Of a DNA stretch of 64,000 nt, positions 23,114 to 35,165 are shown in pieces. Within the stretch, counting starts at the first letter, position 1. Each line of letters opens with the position of its first letter. The position numbers and the translations under genes were made by a program. The stretch lies in assembly GCA_019137255.1 (NCBI GenBank), contig WPDH01000202.1, positions 124,001 through 188,000 on the forward strand, given 5' to 3'. The notes under the pieces are model-generated. The model did no database searches and was not told the origin of the DNA. It saw only the letters and a program-made list of their open reading frames with translations. This DNA is from Corinectria fuckeliana (lineage: Eukaryota; Ascomycota; Sordariomycetes; Hypocreales; Nectriaceae).

Positions 23114-25581
23114 CTTAGACAGTGGAAGGGCGTAAGATAGGCTGAGGCATCCACGAGGCTCGTTCAAAAGCGGAGGATGTCGTTGTCTTATACATTGCAC
23201 CATCTACTACTTGGCGTGCAGCCCTTCATTTACCGTCCCCTTTTTGTTCTGGTAAGAAGCCATGGTTGGTGGACTAAACCAGGGCCGCACGACCGGCCTC
23301 CGCTTTTTGCCGTCGACGTCAAGGCACTTCCGCCTATCACGAATCACGAACTGGGCGAGGGCCCTAGTCGCTGCGATGTTTGAAACGGGAAACGGAGGAG
23401 TTGACACTACGCCGAGAGCTACTTTGAGAATACGGCCACTGGACTTACCCTGCGACTGAAGCACATCATTCAGGGGTCTTTCTTACGATGATTTGATTGT
23501 TGCAATCCACCTATAATAGTCAACATGAACTGGCCAAAGAAGAACCTGGTGGAATAGTTGCCATCCATGCAGGAGTTGAGACTAGAATTACGTTACTATC
23601 ACGCTCGATTTGCAATTGGCGGACTTCATTAGCAGCCTTGGCCGAAACGTCTAAAGCTGCGGTCTCTCCACAGAGAAGTTCATCGTCTTCACAACTCTCT
23701 TGAGTCCAAAAGTGTTACCCAACGCAGTGCGTGATACAATCCCCGTGCGGCAGAGTTGAGTACACCGACGTGCACCATCGGGAGGACCGCTGTACAGCTC
23801 AATCAGTAGAAATATTCAGTAGCAGATAATCGAGATTGAGCGTTCCTGGGGCGCGTTATAGGATCAATTCATAAGGACAGGGAAGGACCTCGTAACAGCT
23901 ATAAATCCAGCGATCATCTTTCTATGTAAATATCTTGAGCTGTACTAGAAAGGCCCAACAAATAATGACAATAATCTCCGCGTTAGATAATGTGCCAGCT
24001 AAGGAAAATGTTTACCAAGACCATTGCTGTGCCAAGACTGTCAACTGTGAGGGTAGATTTAGGTGGGATGAAACCATTGTCTGGAGGATGCACGAACTAC
24101 AGCCGTGGCATGAACAAGTCAAAACCTCATGTAAGGTACAATATGATGCGATAGAGCCTGAGGACTTTTAGGACTTACAAAAAAAGAACTTTTCTAAACT
24201 GCGTGATGGGGGTTTGGTCTGTGAAAGAGCTGTAGAATCCTGTAACGCTGCAGTACTACCATAGCAGGATGGTATTACGACTCATTCGACACTCTTAACA
24301 AGTGTCACCCAACAGATCCTTGAAGAACAACGCTTGCATAATTTTGGAGAATGCCGAATATTAATCGTCTCCATACAATACTATTAAGAATTGTCTCCAA
24401 TAGTATCGAGAACGTAGCATCGTTTGAGCAAGGAGCGCGCAAACGGAGGATACAACTGCTTAGAACTTGACGGCGGATTAAGGATGGACTCGCTTTGTCA
24501 TAGCTGAGAAACGCAAAATAAATAAAGCGCTATTGGTGATTTTCTGTACATATTTGTGTCAGAACGAGCTTGTAATGTTGAGAATACCTTCGTTTTCGCG
24601 TTCCGTGCAACGCCAAGTGAACACAAATAGAAGTCCCTCAAGGGCAGTAAGACCATCATCTTTGCGATTTATCATTCTGACTACCCACTAATTTCTTGAG
24701 TCACCGTCGATTTGGTGCATCCTGTCTCATAGCGCACCTAATAGCTGAGTTATCCTCCTTGTTACAGGCTATAGAAAACTAATGACGTGTCTCTTGTTTC
24801 TTCGGCGAGTGATTGACGCGGGCGCTAGCTATGCTTAATCATTGGCCTCATATGATGCTAAGGCGCACCTGGACGGCAACACCGATTCCAGACGGGTCTA
24901 GATCGTTCTGTATGGGCTTAGACTTTAAGAAATCGCTTTCTGTTTTATGTAATCTTATTATAGTATCCCACGTGTCCGGATAACTCGGCAGTAGCCCTGA
25001 AAATATCTATCTGAAACGCCCGTAGCGTCCATTAGTAAACGGTGCTTTCATATCAGTACCTAGTGTTGTGATCTGCATATTTAAGCTTCCCCCAGCCACG
25101 ACTGACTCGGAAGTGTTAAGGAAACGCGGGCCTGGCGTGGGAGGCAGGATTTAACGCGTAATCTCCTCGTATTCAAAGACTTATATTGAAGTAAAACATC
25201 TACTAGACGTACGGCTTGCATGAGATACACGGCTGTGCCGATGAGCTATGTATACGCTCGGGTGCATTGGGGCAGTGCACTATGTGTGACATCGGTTGGG
25301 GGATCTGAGACATGGCGAGGCGCAATGAAGGGCCGTGTACCAGTTATGCGTCATCTAACGGCTCTGTGTGACAGTTACTTAGAGGCGGATCCGCTCATAG
25401 CAGCGAGATTGAGTGGTGAAAACAGCCGAGCAACTGGTCCGATGAGATGCTGCTTCTGATGTCCATACTTCCAAGCCAATTCCCTTCAAATTGGGGGAAT
25501 TTGCCAACTTCTTCTAAAGGTTCATGTTGTCTTCACTCTTTCAGCTTTCCGTTCCAGTCAATCGATTCAGCAAGGAGCTAG
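23114..25581. other. Long gene-free stretch
   Basis: About 2.4 kb beyond the pectate lyase promoter, with only short frames lacking recognisable domains. The last ~100 bp before 25582 is the transporter leader. Confidence 0.5.
23188..23193 (-). promoter_or_regulatory. TATA-like element of the pectate lyase
   Basis: Minus-strand TATAAG about 75 nt before the ATG at 23113. Confidence 0.4.
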
Positions 25582-27358
25582 ATGCACAGAATGGCGCCTT
25601 TCTTAGTCCAAACCAACGGCAACTCGCAGTCGTACCATCTGGCCGACATGCCGAACTCATCGTACCCAGTTAGCACGGCTTCAGCGAATACGGCTGGCAA
25701 TGACGAGACAAGCCCGAGTTGCTCCAATTCTACAGAGGAGCTATCCAGAGACTCTCCATCAACCTGCCCAACACCTGGCGACGCCATCGCTAGAGCAGGA
25801 ATTCTCCGTCCATCCGCCAACAAGGACAACTCGGCCTACCATATTTTCTCAACGCGGCAGAAATGGAACATTGTATACCTGGTCTCCTTGGCAGGCTCAT
25901 TCTCTCCCTTGTCTTCAAACATCTACTTCCCTGCAATCAGCACCATCTCTTCGGAATTGCACGTTAGCACGTCGCTTGTTGCCTTGACAATCACCGTGTA
26001 CATGGTCGTCCAGGGCATTGCTCCTTCACTGTTTGGCACGGTTTCTGATACAAGCGGGCGTCGCCTCACCTTTGTCATTCTTCTACTTGTGTATACAGGA
26101 GCAAACCTGGGTCTGAGTTTCACAGCGAATTATCCCATGTTGCTTGCGCTGCGAGGCCTCCAGGCGGCGGGGTCTGCTGCAGCCATCAGTATCAGCACAG
26201 GTGTTATAGCTGACATGGCCTCACCGGGCCAACGTGGAAGCTTTATCGGAACAAATGCAGGCATCAGGTACGTCTAAACAGTAACCAAAGTCCGATCCGG
26301 AGCAAAATTACTGACCATGTTACAGAATGATAGGCCAAGCAATTGGGCCTGTCATTGGCGGTGTTCTCAACAGCGTGTGGGGTTTCAGAAGCATCTTCTG
26401 GATGCTCTTTGTTTTCGGTCTTTTGGTCCTGATACTTCTGTTGATCTTCTTGCCCGAGACGCAGCGCAGAATTGCAGGTAATGGCAGCATCCCCCTCACA
26501 GGATTCTATAAACCTTGGATCTACTTGCTCCGGCCTCCAAAGGAGTGGGTCAACTCTCCGAAGCCAGAAAGGTCACCGATGCCGCCCCTGTCACTGAGGA
26601 ATGTCCTCGCCCCTTTGAGATACGTCTTCGAAAAGGACATTTTCGTTATTTTATCTTGGGGAGCTCTTGTATATACGCTGTGGAGTATGGTCACTTCATC
26701 CACCACAACAGTGCTTTTGCGGACATTTCCGAGTCTGAATCAATGGCAAGTCGGCCTCTGTTTTCTTCCTAACGGAGTTAGATGCGTCTTAGGATCGATC
26801 TGTACTAGAAGGCTTCTCGATAGGACCTTCAAACAGGTCGAGGCACAATACAAGGAGCAGCATGGACTAGAAGCCGTAGACATCAAGAACGCCAAAGACT
26901 TCCCGTTTGAACGCGCGCGTCTTCCACTGATGCCCTACTTCAGCGTAGCGTTCATCCTTTCAATGGCCCTATACGGGCCAAGCTACGAGCTCAACGACCT
27001 TCGCAGGTACTTTGCAGCCAATCTGGTTGCTTCGCTTGGGCTGCAGTTCATGATAGCGTTTACTGCCACGGCTGTTTTCAACATCAACTCTACCATGCTG
27101 GTTGACGCATTCCCAGAATCTTCAGCTGGGGCTACGGCCACCAACAACTTGTGCCGCTGCCTCCTTGGCGCTGCGGGTGTTAGTGTGATCCAGCCCTTGA
27201 TCCACGCGGTGAAGATAAGAAACGCGTTTCTAATTCTGACTGGAGTTGTTGTACTGTTCTCGCCACTGGTTTGGGTGCAGTGGAAGTTTTGCTCAGGATG
27301 GAGACAGGAGAGAGAGCGCATTGCAGCGGAGAAGTTGGTGCATGAGAACGCGGAGTAG
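25582..27358 (+). CDS. MFS transporter, DHA1 drug:H+ antiporter (QDR-like)
   Basis: Exons 25582-26267 and 26326-27358 encode 572 aa; the intron 26268-26325 (GTACGT...TACAG) joins TNAGIR to MIGQAIGPVIGG in frame. A ~90-residue Ser/Thr-rich cytoplasmic N-terminus precedes 12 membrane segments. Signatures are SPLSSNIYFPAISTIS in TM1, the motif-A loop GTVSDTSGRRL, RGLQAAGSAAAISI, the motif-C-like GQAIGPVIGG and FLPETQRRIAGNGS, which is typical of the quinidine-resistance QDR branch. A long central loop (about 285-315) and a charged C-terminus (QERERIAAEKL) follow. It would export organic compounds across the plasma membrane using the proton gradient; the substrate cannot be read. No catabolic or toxin-making partner sits beside it. 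Confidence 0.92.
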
Positions 27359-29017
27359 ACTAGGCTAGCTTCCCATGTATCTCTATGGTGAGGGAGAACG
27401 CTATTGAATATGAATGGCGCGATATAAAGGTCAAAATATTAAAAAACTGGTTAAGTCAGCTTTAGTTTTAAACCTTAGGTTCTGTAAACCTCCCTTTTCC
27501 AATAGATCTGACTCCAGCTTCATTGTACTACTTCACTTACCAGTGAGAGAAGCGGCAATTTGACTCGCGAGAGCATGGCATGATATAAATGTTTGACTAC
27601 CAAAACAAACCGACAAGGCTTACCAATAAGCGTTTCTCTACTGTTTGATAAAACTTTATCCGGCGCGGTAGGGTTCCAGCCCATCTCTAGCCTTTACTTG
27701 GGAGATCTTTTGTTGTCCCTGCGAGTGAAATGTTGCAACCCACTCTTCATATGAGTTTTCTGGGTCTGTTAAACGGCTAAGAATGCAGATGATATACAAT
27801 TGTACAAAGAAGGTCAAGGGACTTTCCAATGAGTGGAATAATAACGCTCAAGTCCTTAGTTCGCTACTGGTCGTTTTAAGTTAGACATACTAACGAAATA
27901 TCCGACTTAAGAGAGGCGGTTCTTTGTCTTGGAGCCTTCGCCTGCGATTCCGCTTTATATTAAAGGGGTCAGACTGTACTGGCTACCTATCTTCGAGTTG
28001 ATACTGAACCTAGGTCTTCGGCACTAAAACATGACTATTCTAAATGCAATACTGAAACTAGGATCACTCTATATGTATCACATTTCCAGCTGCAGCAAAA
28101 TGCAATGCGTACTACGCTGATGCTAGTGCTAAGCTGGTCCTAGTGCTGAATGCGACAGTATGTTGTTGTTGTTGTTGTATTGTTTAACGCCGGTGCGTTC
28201 CTCTAGCAGGACAAAGGGCGCCTATCTAACTGCCTACATCTCAAATTACATGCCATGCGACAGTATGAAATCTTCGGAGAAGCAATGAAACACAAAGTCG
28301 CTCTTCTATAGTAGTCTCACCAATTTGGCTTTATAAAGAATCACTGGACGGAACGGTGAGAGAGGTATCACATTATATAAGTGCGATACCAAGTCGGATT
28401 GCACCTCTCTTTAGTCGCTTGAAACCGTCCGTTTAACAAACCGACATGAGATAGCCTCCAGAGCTGTTGAGATACCGATGAATCACGCAAGGCCTCGAGA
28501 GTCCCATCAAGGGGCTTTTCAATCACATAGAGGCGAGAAGTCAGGCGGGAATAGCACTCCCGCCAGGCGTTGCTGATTTTCTGCAGAGGGGGGCGGAGAT
28601 GCTTATATGTGAAGGTGTGTACCAGTACATTAGAATAATTCGCTTACAGGGCTGACAAAGAATAGAACTTCAGGGTAAGCAGTGTGCATTGCAATGCATG
28701 ATGTTAACTGATAGGTGCGATGAAATTGGTCTAGAGCGCTGAATACAGGTGCCGTCAGACCATCTTCCCGTCTCTATTTCCTCGGAGATGCTACTTTGTG
28801 AAACCTACTTCCATTTTCGGCTACCAACCAATGAGCTAAATAACCTGGATGCTTAACTTATATGAAACGGGTTGAGACCGGGTTGGCTTCTATTCGATGT
28901 GCATGCTTGACCCGTATCGTACTTGGCTTCTTTAGATCCTCGAATAGTAAGCATCATCCAACGTCTATACTCACCTTCTCCAGTGACATCCTCTATGTGA
29001 TATAACTCTACTCCAAG
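27359..29017. other. Intergenic with short GTT repeat and one unassigned open frame
   Basis: About 1.66 kb. A (GTT)5-type run lies near 28162-28178. On the minus strand about 28390-28630 there is a run of about 75 codons without a stop but also without an ATG (reading ...QKISNAWRECYSRLTS...IEKPLDGTLEALRDSS...). It looks protein-like but I cannot assign it. The rest holds nothing I recognise. Confidence 0.4.
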
Positions 29018-29355
29018 ATGACAATCGACATTCTGCGATTTCCTTTCTAATAAGTGTCGGCTCTGGATCCTCCGTTAGAATGCACTCGTCTCTGGGCAAC
29101 TGAACCTGTATCGAGAGTTCAGCTCTTCGACGGCAGCTTAGCGTGGCTGGTAGTCAAGTACGAAAACGTGTGCAAGATGGTCACGGATCAAAGACTACAA
29201 GGTTTGATATGCTATTTCCTGACTGCATTTGATGCGGTGCTCACAATACAAAGGAGCGGACGCGAGGCGGGCTCCCTGATTGAGCGCGGGTGGCAAAGTT
29301 GCGGCACGAAACAAGCCTACCTTTGTTGACATGAATGCGCCGGCAGACATGATTT
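29018..29355 (+). pseudogene. 5' fragment of a CYP55 (P450nor, nitric-oxide reductase) gene
   Basis: From an ATG at 29018 the frame reads MTIDILRFPF, two consecutive TAA codons (29048-29053), then VSALDPPLECTRLWATEPV, SRVQLFDGSLAWLVVKYENV and CKMVTDQRLQ, closely following the N-terminus of fungal P450nor. A GT...AG stretch (about 29199-29253) sits at the expected exon border, and the next exon continues as RTR in one frame and LSAGGKVAARNKPTFVDM in another, so a frameshift has also occurred. Homology stops after NAPADM at about 29352, where AT-rich DNA begins; the haem-binding part of the gene is nowhere in the window. Working CYP55 enzymes reduce NO to N2O during fungal denitrification. This piece is dead and truncated. 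Confidence 0.8.
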
Positions 29356-29962
29356 AACGGTAACGATTTTAATAACAGTATTTGTCAGGAATCAAACGAT
29401 CCTATAAGTAAACCTTTTTAAGTTATTAGAACTTTTATATAACTATAGTATATACAACTTAAAGCTAGTTATATTAAAGGTTTTAAATAGAATATAAATT
29501 TACACATCTCTTATAGTATAACTAAGTATTAATAATAAAATTCTATTAATAATACTAAGCTTGTGAAAATATATAACTAGATAAAAGTTAATTATAATAG
29601 CTATTATAAGCTACTATTAGTAGTAACTACTTAATTATATTAATATAAGTAATATAAGATAGCTTGTAGTAACAAGACCGCAACAAAGCCGCGGCGCTAG
29701 CAGTTGGGAAACGAACATGTCGATAAATCCTAGAAAGAACATATATCAGTAACACATTCGAGACCCGAAGCCGATACGGGCCCAACGAAGAGCCCCGGGG
29801 GGAAGCTACTTACGGAGGCGTTAAAGAGAGAAGAAAAGAAGGAAGACATCGCGGTCTAAGAGACTAAATAATAAACAACAAAGATCTATACGGCCGCCAA
29901 CAGCTGCCAACGGCTGTTAAGCGTCGGGTCCGTGCCGGCCTCTAGCCACTAACGACTGCGCC

Positions 29963-30005
29963 GCCGGCTGACCCACTAACAGCCGGCTGACCCACTAACA
30001 GCCGG
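29963..30005. repeat. Tandem 19-bp repeat, 2.3 copies
   Basis: The 19-mer GCCGGCTGACCCACTAACA occurs twice back-to-back without mismatch (29963-29981, 29982-30000), followed by GCCGG. It lies in the GC-rich core of the AT-rich block. Confidence 0.9.
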
Positions 30006-30404
30006 TTCTGCCCACTTAAAATCCCGAGCCCTTGGCCGCAACTGCGAAGCAACCCAAACTCGCCCAGCCGGCACGATCCCGACACTTAACCGCTCCGCTC
30101 CCGTAGCAGACTAGACGCTTAATATTTAGTCAACTATTTCTCCCTCTTTTACCTTTTTTTCTTTTTATTTCTCTTTTTTCTTTTCTCTTTCTCTCTTTCC
30201 CTCTTTTTAACTTTTTTCCTAGCCCTCTAGAAAATAGGATGACTTTAGTCCTAGCAAAAAGACTATTTACTTATATATAGTAATAGTATAAGAGGCCTAA
30301 CCTAGGTCTGCTATATAAAGGATATAGGTTTTTATCTAATTCTATAGTTTTTCTTATATCTATATAGAATAAAAGTACTATCTACCTTCTAGGTCTATAG
30401 AGTA

Positions 30405-30424
30405 TAAATAAATAAATAAATAAA
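30405..30424. repeat. (TAAA)5 microsatellite
   Basis: Five perfect TAAA units inside the AT-rich block. Confidence 0.9.
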
Positions 30425-30729
30425 TATAAGATAGCTTTTTATAAGTTAAGAAATTATTAAGACTTTTATTACTACTTAAAATAGGTAAGAGCTAAGATAC
30501 CTTTTATATTACTTTTATTAGCTTAAGCTTTTATTACTAGCGTAAGTATTACCTTAAGACTGTTAAAAAGATACTTATTTAATTCTGCTATCTCTCACTG
30601 CCTAAGGGCTTATATACCTGTCTTATTTTAGTGCTGCTGACTTTATAGTTTAAGCTTTTTTCCTAATATCTTTTTCTTTATGCTTTTTTTAGTGTATTTT
30701 ACCTGTTCCGCAAGCAGAGACCTAGCAAA

Positions 30730-31830
30730 ATGTCTGACTAAGACGCCCTAACGCCCCGTGTATTCCTTATGCGGCATGGTAAGTTCTAAACCTAACCAAG
30801 CTTCGAAAAATAAATGTTCTATTCACTCTAAATAAACCGCTCTTAAATAACACGCTTTCTGCAAATAGGAGAGACAGAGTGGGCCAAATCAGGCCGATGC
30901 ACGGGCATCACAGACATCGAGCTCACTCCGGCGGGGATCCGGCAGGTCTCCTCTACGGCGGCGAGTCTCGTGGGCGCTGGTAAACTTCTCGACCCGTCCT
31001 GCATCGCGCACGTTTTCGTCAGCCCGAGGAGGAGGGCGATGAAGACCTTTGAGCTGCTCTTGCCGCCGCCTTCCTCCGGTCCCGCCGAAGGGGAATGGGA
31101 GGTTAACTATACTGAAGACATTGCAGAGTGGAATTATGGCGACTATGAAGGGCTTCGGACTAGGGAGATTAAAGAATCAAGGAAGGAGAGGGGGCTGGAC
31201 CAGGAGAGGGAGTGGGATATTTGGAGTGATGGGTGTGAGGGTGGAGAGTACGATGTGCTTTTACTTTTGTGTTTTTTCTCTGTCCTCGTTGTTCCTAATG
31301 GGCTATTGCTAATACCCTATTTTTTCAGGTCAGTGCAGCAAATTACCGAGCGTCTAGACAAGCTTATCTCGCAAATCCGGAATATTCAGAAGCCTTATAT
31401 GAATGGGGAAAAGCCTGTTAATGTGCTCCTTGTACGTTCTCCCCCTTCCAGAAACCGCAGCTACTCTCCTCTTTCTTCTCCTCTGTTTTGATCTCCTAGC
31501 TTTGCCCGTGGTGGCTAAGACACGAGAACCACAGGTCTCACATGGCCTCATTCTACGCTGCTTCGTAAAGCGCTGGCTTCGCTTACCGGTGATCTTTCCC
31601 CTTCAGATGATGCTGGCCCCGGGGGCGATTGCGGTTCTGAGGTACGTGGGTTTAGATCTCAGGCCATCCTTTCTGATATACAGACTGTCAGAAATACAAG
31701 ACGGATGTCAAGCCAAACTTATGACGTTAACGCTAACCCTCCTCCTCCTAAAAGCTATAAGAACAACAACGTCGACGAGCCAGCCCTTCACGTTGGCATG
31801 GCGCTCCCGTCTGCGGAGGAGTTACACTAG
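30730..31830 (+). pseudogene. SHB17-like histidine phosphatase gene with stop at codon 4
   Basis: Five exons fit family and frame: 30730-30778, 30869-31247, 31329-31431, 31535-31641 and 31755-31830 (238 codons including stop). The product resembles yeast sedoheptulose-1,7-bisphosphatase Shb17 and the phosphoglycerate-mutase superfamily: RVFLMRHGETEWAKSGRCTG (catalytic RHG), ITDIELTPAG, FVSPRRRAMKT, EWNYGDYEGL, DGCEGGES, VSHGLILRCFVKRWL (second catalytic His) and LHVGMALPSAEELH at the end. All splice sites and catalytic residues are intact, but codon 4 is TAA (30739-30741; MSD-stop-DALTPR). The next in-frame ATG is in LMRHG and would drop the first beta strand. The lesion fits one C-to-T change (CAA to TAA) next to the AT-rich block. 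Role when intact: carbon metabolism/riboneogenesis. Confidence 0.8.
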
Positions 31831-33684
31831 CCTGTCAAACAAAACAGAGGTACAATCTTCGTTGGGGTATATAACAGGTCATAGGACGGAGGGGGTTTGG
31901 TGTCGGTGCGGGAGCGACCAGCGCTGTAGAGTAGTTCTTAGGTTCTTAGGTAATTGATTTGTCGGATACGCGGCTTAGGTAGGCAAATGCCGACATGCGA
32001 CACGAGCGTAATCGAATGACCGTGTGTGAGCAGCCTGTTCCCTGGCAGTCTGGACAATAATCTCCGGCTCTCGAGATGCGGGCCATTCATTGTGCTCTGC
32101 TAATGGCCGTGTAATGCGGCACGTACGGGCAAGGAGCAGCGGCCTTACCACTCCCTGTCAAATTTACGTGAAGCAGCCGAACTATCTCCTTTGTCTTTAT
32201 TTTGCGTATTTGGGTTTTTTTGACATCATGTATGAGTGGTTGGATTAGTACTAGCATTGATACCGTGCTTGTATATTAGCCTGGGCGTATTAAATGAACT
32301 GAAAACATTGCAAGGAGATATAGAAGGGAACTCGTGCTTTTACAACTTGTGGTGTACTATGTGCGATGGGCTGCGGTCGGGTCGCCGCAGTGGTCGAATG
32401 TGGCATTATGGTCGTGAAGGTGCTAGAGGTAAGGTTAGAAGAGTCCGAATTATGGGATTGAGTAAAGACCGCTGCGCGTACTAGGCTAGGAGGTCTTCTG
32501 GTAGCTGGGGTCCATTAAGTCATGTTGTTGATACCACACTGCCATAATGGCCTAGTGTTTTCACAAAATGGGCTAACATCTTTAAGGAGGTTGGATCTAA
32601 AACGGGATAAACCTTTACCTGTAGTAGTGATTCTTTAGACAATATTATAAGAAGGGCCATTAAGTTATCTCTGTTGTATATCTAATAAGAGAAAGATATT
32701 AAAATAGGCAGATCGATTAGATTTCTATGATAATTTATTATAAAGGCTAGCTACAGCCTTACTTTGTGTACACCTTAACGTTGGGGAACCAACATAGGAC
32801 TATATACTTGGCTCTGGTAAGGGGGCACTAATATTAATTTTCGTGATCCTGTTTCTATCCCTAAGAATACATGTTTCTTGGTTGAATGATTGATGGGGAG
32901 CAGTTGGTTCCCTCTCGTCCCCTGTGTGCTTCTATGCCTGACGCATTGTGAAGCATGAAACCCCCCAGCGCATCTGACTACGCAATAGATAATCTTACCA
33001 GCAGTATCTCCACAGAGACAACAGTCCGCATGATTTGCTTGCTTTCGAGTTTGGTCCGAACCGATGCATTGCAGAGCCACTAGCCAAAGCGGAGCTGGAG
33101 ATTGTATTTGGTAACATGTTCTATTCCCATGGTGAATGTGAGTATTAAAGGCTGACTAGTCTTAGAAACCCTGCTCAGAAGAGTGCCAGGTCTCAAAATG
33201 GCCGGCCGTACCCCTAGAAGAGGCTGAGTATACGCCCCGTCCCCAAGACGTAGGGATTGCCAAGTTACCCGTGGTCTGGTAGGTGTTGGGTGAGGAGCGG
33301 GGTGCCTAAGTGGCATTTCGACCGTGCGAACCAGGATAGTCTCAACTCCAACTCCATCATCGAGTACGGAAGCTCTAGCATTATATTGAAAGCAAGTATG
33401 CACATGACAAATACGCCTTGCCGTGAAAAACAAAGTGCGGAAATGAAAGAGATCAAGGTAAAAAGATAGCCCAAAGACCTACTTGAAATGAAGACAGACC
33501 GGTCTTGAACGCATATCATGGGAAAATCGCATAGTCTATGCTACGAATGCCGAGCCATTTTAAAACGAACCATTATCAATTTATCTTAATACAACAGAGA
33601 TCTCTCGAACGACTAATCCAGTTTTAGAAAAGAGCGAGTGCTAAGAATGTACTCGTAGACATGGGACAAGCCACCGTACTTGAC
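31831..33684. other. Intergenic, partly AT-rich
   Basis: About 1.85 kb between the phosphatase relic and the DUF899 gene. 32580-32760 is AT-rich. Several short frames occur but none has recognisable sequence. Confidence 0.5.
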
Positions 33685-34447
33685 TCAACTATACTCATGT
33701 TTCAGCTTAAACTCAGCTGGCCCACGTTGCCCAAGCTGCCTTCCAAGAGGCGTCATATCAAGCAGCGCCATAGTCGGCATCATCTTCTCACCACCGCGGG
33801 CAAACGTCGAATAAGTGTGATAAATGCCCCCATCCCTCTTGAGGAAAACACTAAAGCCGGGTACTTCGCCCGTGTACCAACGCTTTCCCTCAGCCTCCAT
33901 CTCCTCCTTGCTACGGAAGTTGAGCTGCATTGGACAAACAGCCTCGTCGAGCGTCGCGTGAAAATCGTAGTTAAAGTCCGAGCCACCGCTGGAGTACCAC
34001 GGCCAAGTCCAGCCGGCCTTGTCCCGGAACGCCTCGAGCTTGTCGATTTCGCCGCGCGACATGCAGACGAGGTTTGTGTTCTTCAAGCGCAGGTGGCGCA
34101 CGTCTGGGAGCGACTCCCCGATGTGGCAGCAGCCGCGGCAGGCTTCCTCGTCGTCGCCGGGCTTGAACATGAAGTGGTAGACAATGAGCTGGTCGCAGCC
34201 CTCGAACAGATCGCCCAAGCTGGCCGTGGTGTTGTTTGGGCCTTTGAAGGTGTAGGGTTTGTCGACTTTGACCATGGGCAGGTCGCGGCGTTGGGCAGAG
34301 AGTGCGTCGTTGGCGCGAGTAAGCTCTTTCTCCTTGACGAGGAGAGCCTTTCGGGCGGCGAGCCACTCATCACGGCTCACGATCTGTGGATTAGTGAAGG
34401 AGCTTGAGTAAAGCAAAAGGTCAGTCTTTACTCACTTTCCCCGGCAT
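33685..34447 (-). CDS. DUF899 family protein (thioredoxin-like fold)
   Basis: Exons 34447-34436 (four codons, MPGK) and 34383-33685 encode 236 aa; the intron 34384-34435 is GTGAGT...CACAG. The start MPGK|IVSRDEWLAARKALL matches the family's usual N-terminus, which justifies the tiny first exon. Further family blocks: KELTRANDALSAQRRDLPMV, YTFKGPNNTTASLGDLFEG, QLIVYHFMFKPGDDEEACRG with a C-x-x-C (CRGC), NTNLVCMSRGEIDKLEAF, GWTWPWYSSGGSDFNYDFHA and PGFSVFLKRDGGIYHTYSTF with ARGGEKMMPTMALLDMTPLG. DUF899 proteins (PF05988) have a thioredoxin-like fold and no established reaction. No signal peptide. The upstream neighbour on the other strand is the GFA protein. Confidence 0.9.
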
Positions 34448-35165
34448 TGTCGGGGTGGGAAGATGAGGCTGTGATGTTTATTGCAGTTCCCTTGGCTGTG
34501 GAATTGAATAGGGCCCGTGGAACTCTAACCCCCTGGGTTCTCTGACGCTGTTATTTATGCTGCTTGTGCATAACCCAAACCCCCAGCACACTTCGTCGTT
34601 CCTTTGTCCCCGCACGCGTCGTATTCCTCGCATCTGTGGAATCCTGTGGCTTGCTATAGCGACCAATCTTGCCACGGCAACGACAAACATGGCGTACCAC
34701 GGCACATTCAGCCATTCGGGGTGATTAGTGAACACAAGAGGGGAAGCTGCCTAGCGGTGCAACTATAGCTTGATCGTACGAGGGCAGACATATTCCTCAG
34801 TCGTGAAGTTGAGAGTAAGCACCGTGATTTCGAGACCGCACTTCTGCACGCTGTAAGCAGGCTAGTTCTACGCTCTGTCGTGAATTTCTCATGTACCAAC
34901 TGTGCTCCGACGTCCCGGGCACCGATAGGCCGACTGGGACGCCCGCTTACGCCTCATTTCAGGCAAGCCATCCCCAGCAGGGTTAGGTGCTCTTCAACAA
35001 ATCCTCTTCACATCGAGACTCCAGCTTCTCAGCGAGATGAGCTGCGCGGTCACGATAAAGTACTACCACGTTTAACTACTACTTAATAGCCTGAAGACTT
35101 CACCCTTCTCTTCATCACATCTCTCGACCGTATCAACAACTTCAAGACAGACCGCACAGTCAAAC
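34448..35165. promoter_or_regulatory. Divergent promoter region of DUF899 and GFA genes
   Basis: 718 bp between two start codons on opposite strands. A minus-strand ATAAATAA-type element lies at about 34551-34559, roughly 105 nt before the DUF899 ATG. A CT-rich leader precedes the GFA start. No operator can be identified. Confidence 0.4.

Larger units (their letters stand above)
29356..30729. other. AT-rich block with embedded GC-rich core (relic repeat DNA)
   Basis: 29360-29670 and 30120-30720 are very AT-rich with TA-heavy text and pyrimidine runs (30130-30210), while 29680-30115 is GC-rich and holds a tandem repeat. No open frame of note exists. It replaces most of the P450nor gene on its left and abuts the SHB17-like gene at 30730. 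The pattern suits an RIP-degraded transposon or other repeat, but I recognise no terminal repeats or coding domain, so the type is unknown. Confidence 0.5.

Noticed and set aside
28390..28630. 75-codon stop-free minus-strand frame (QKISNAWRECYSRLTS...)
   Set aside because: Protein-like but no ATG, no splice partner and no recognised family; noted only in the intergenic entry.
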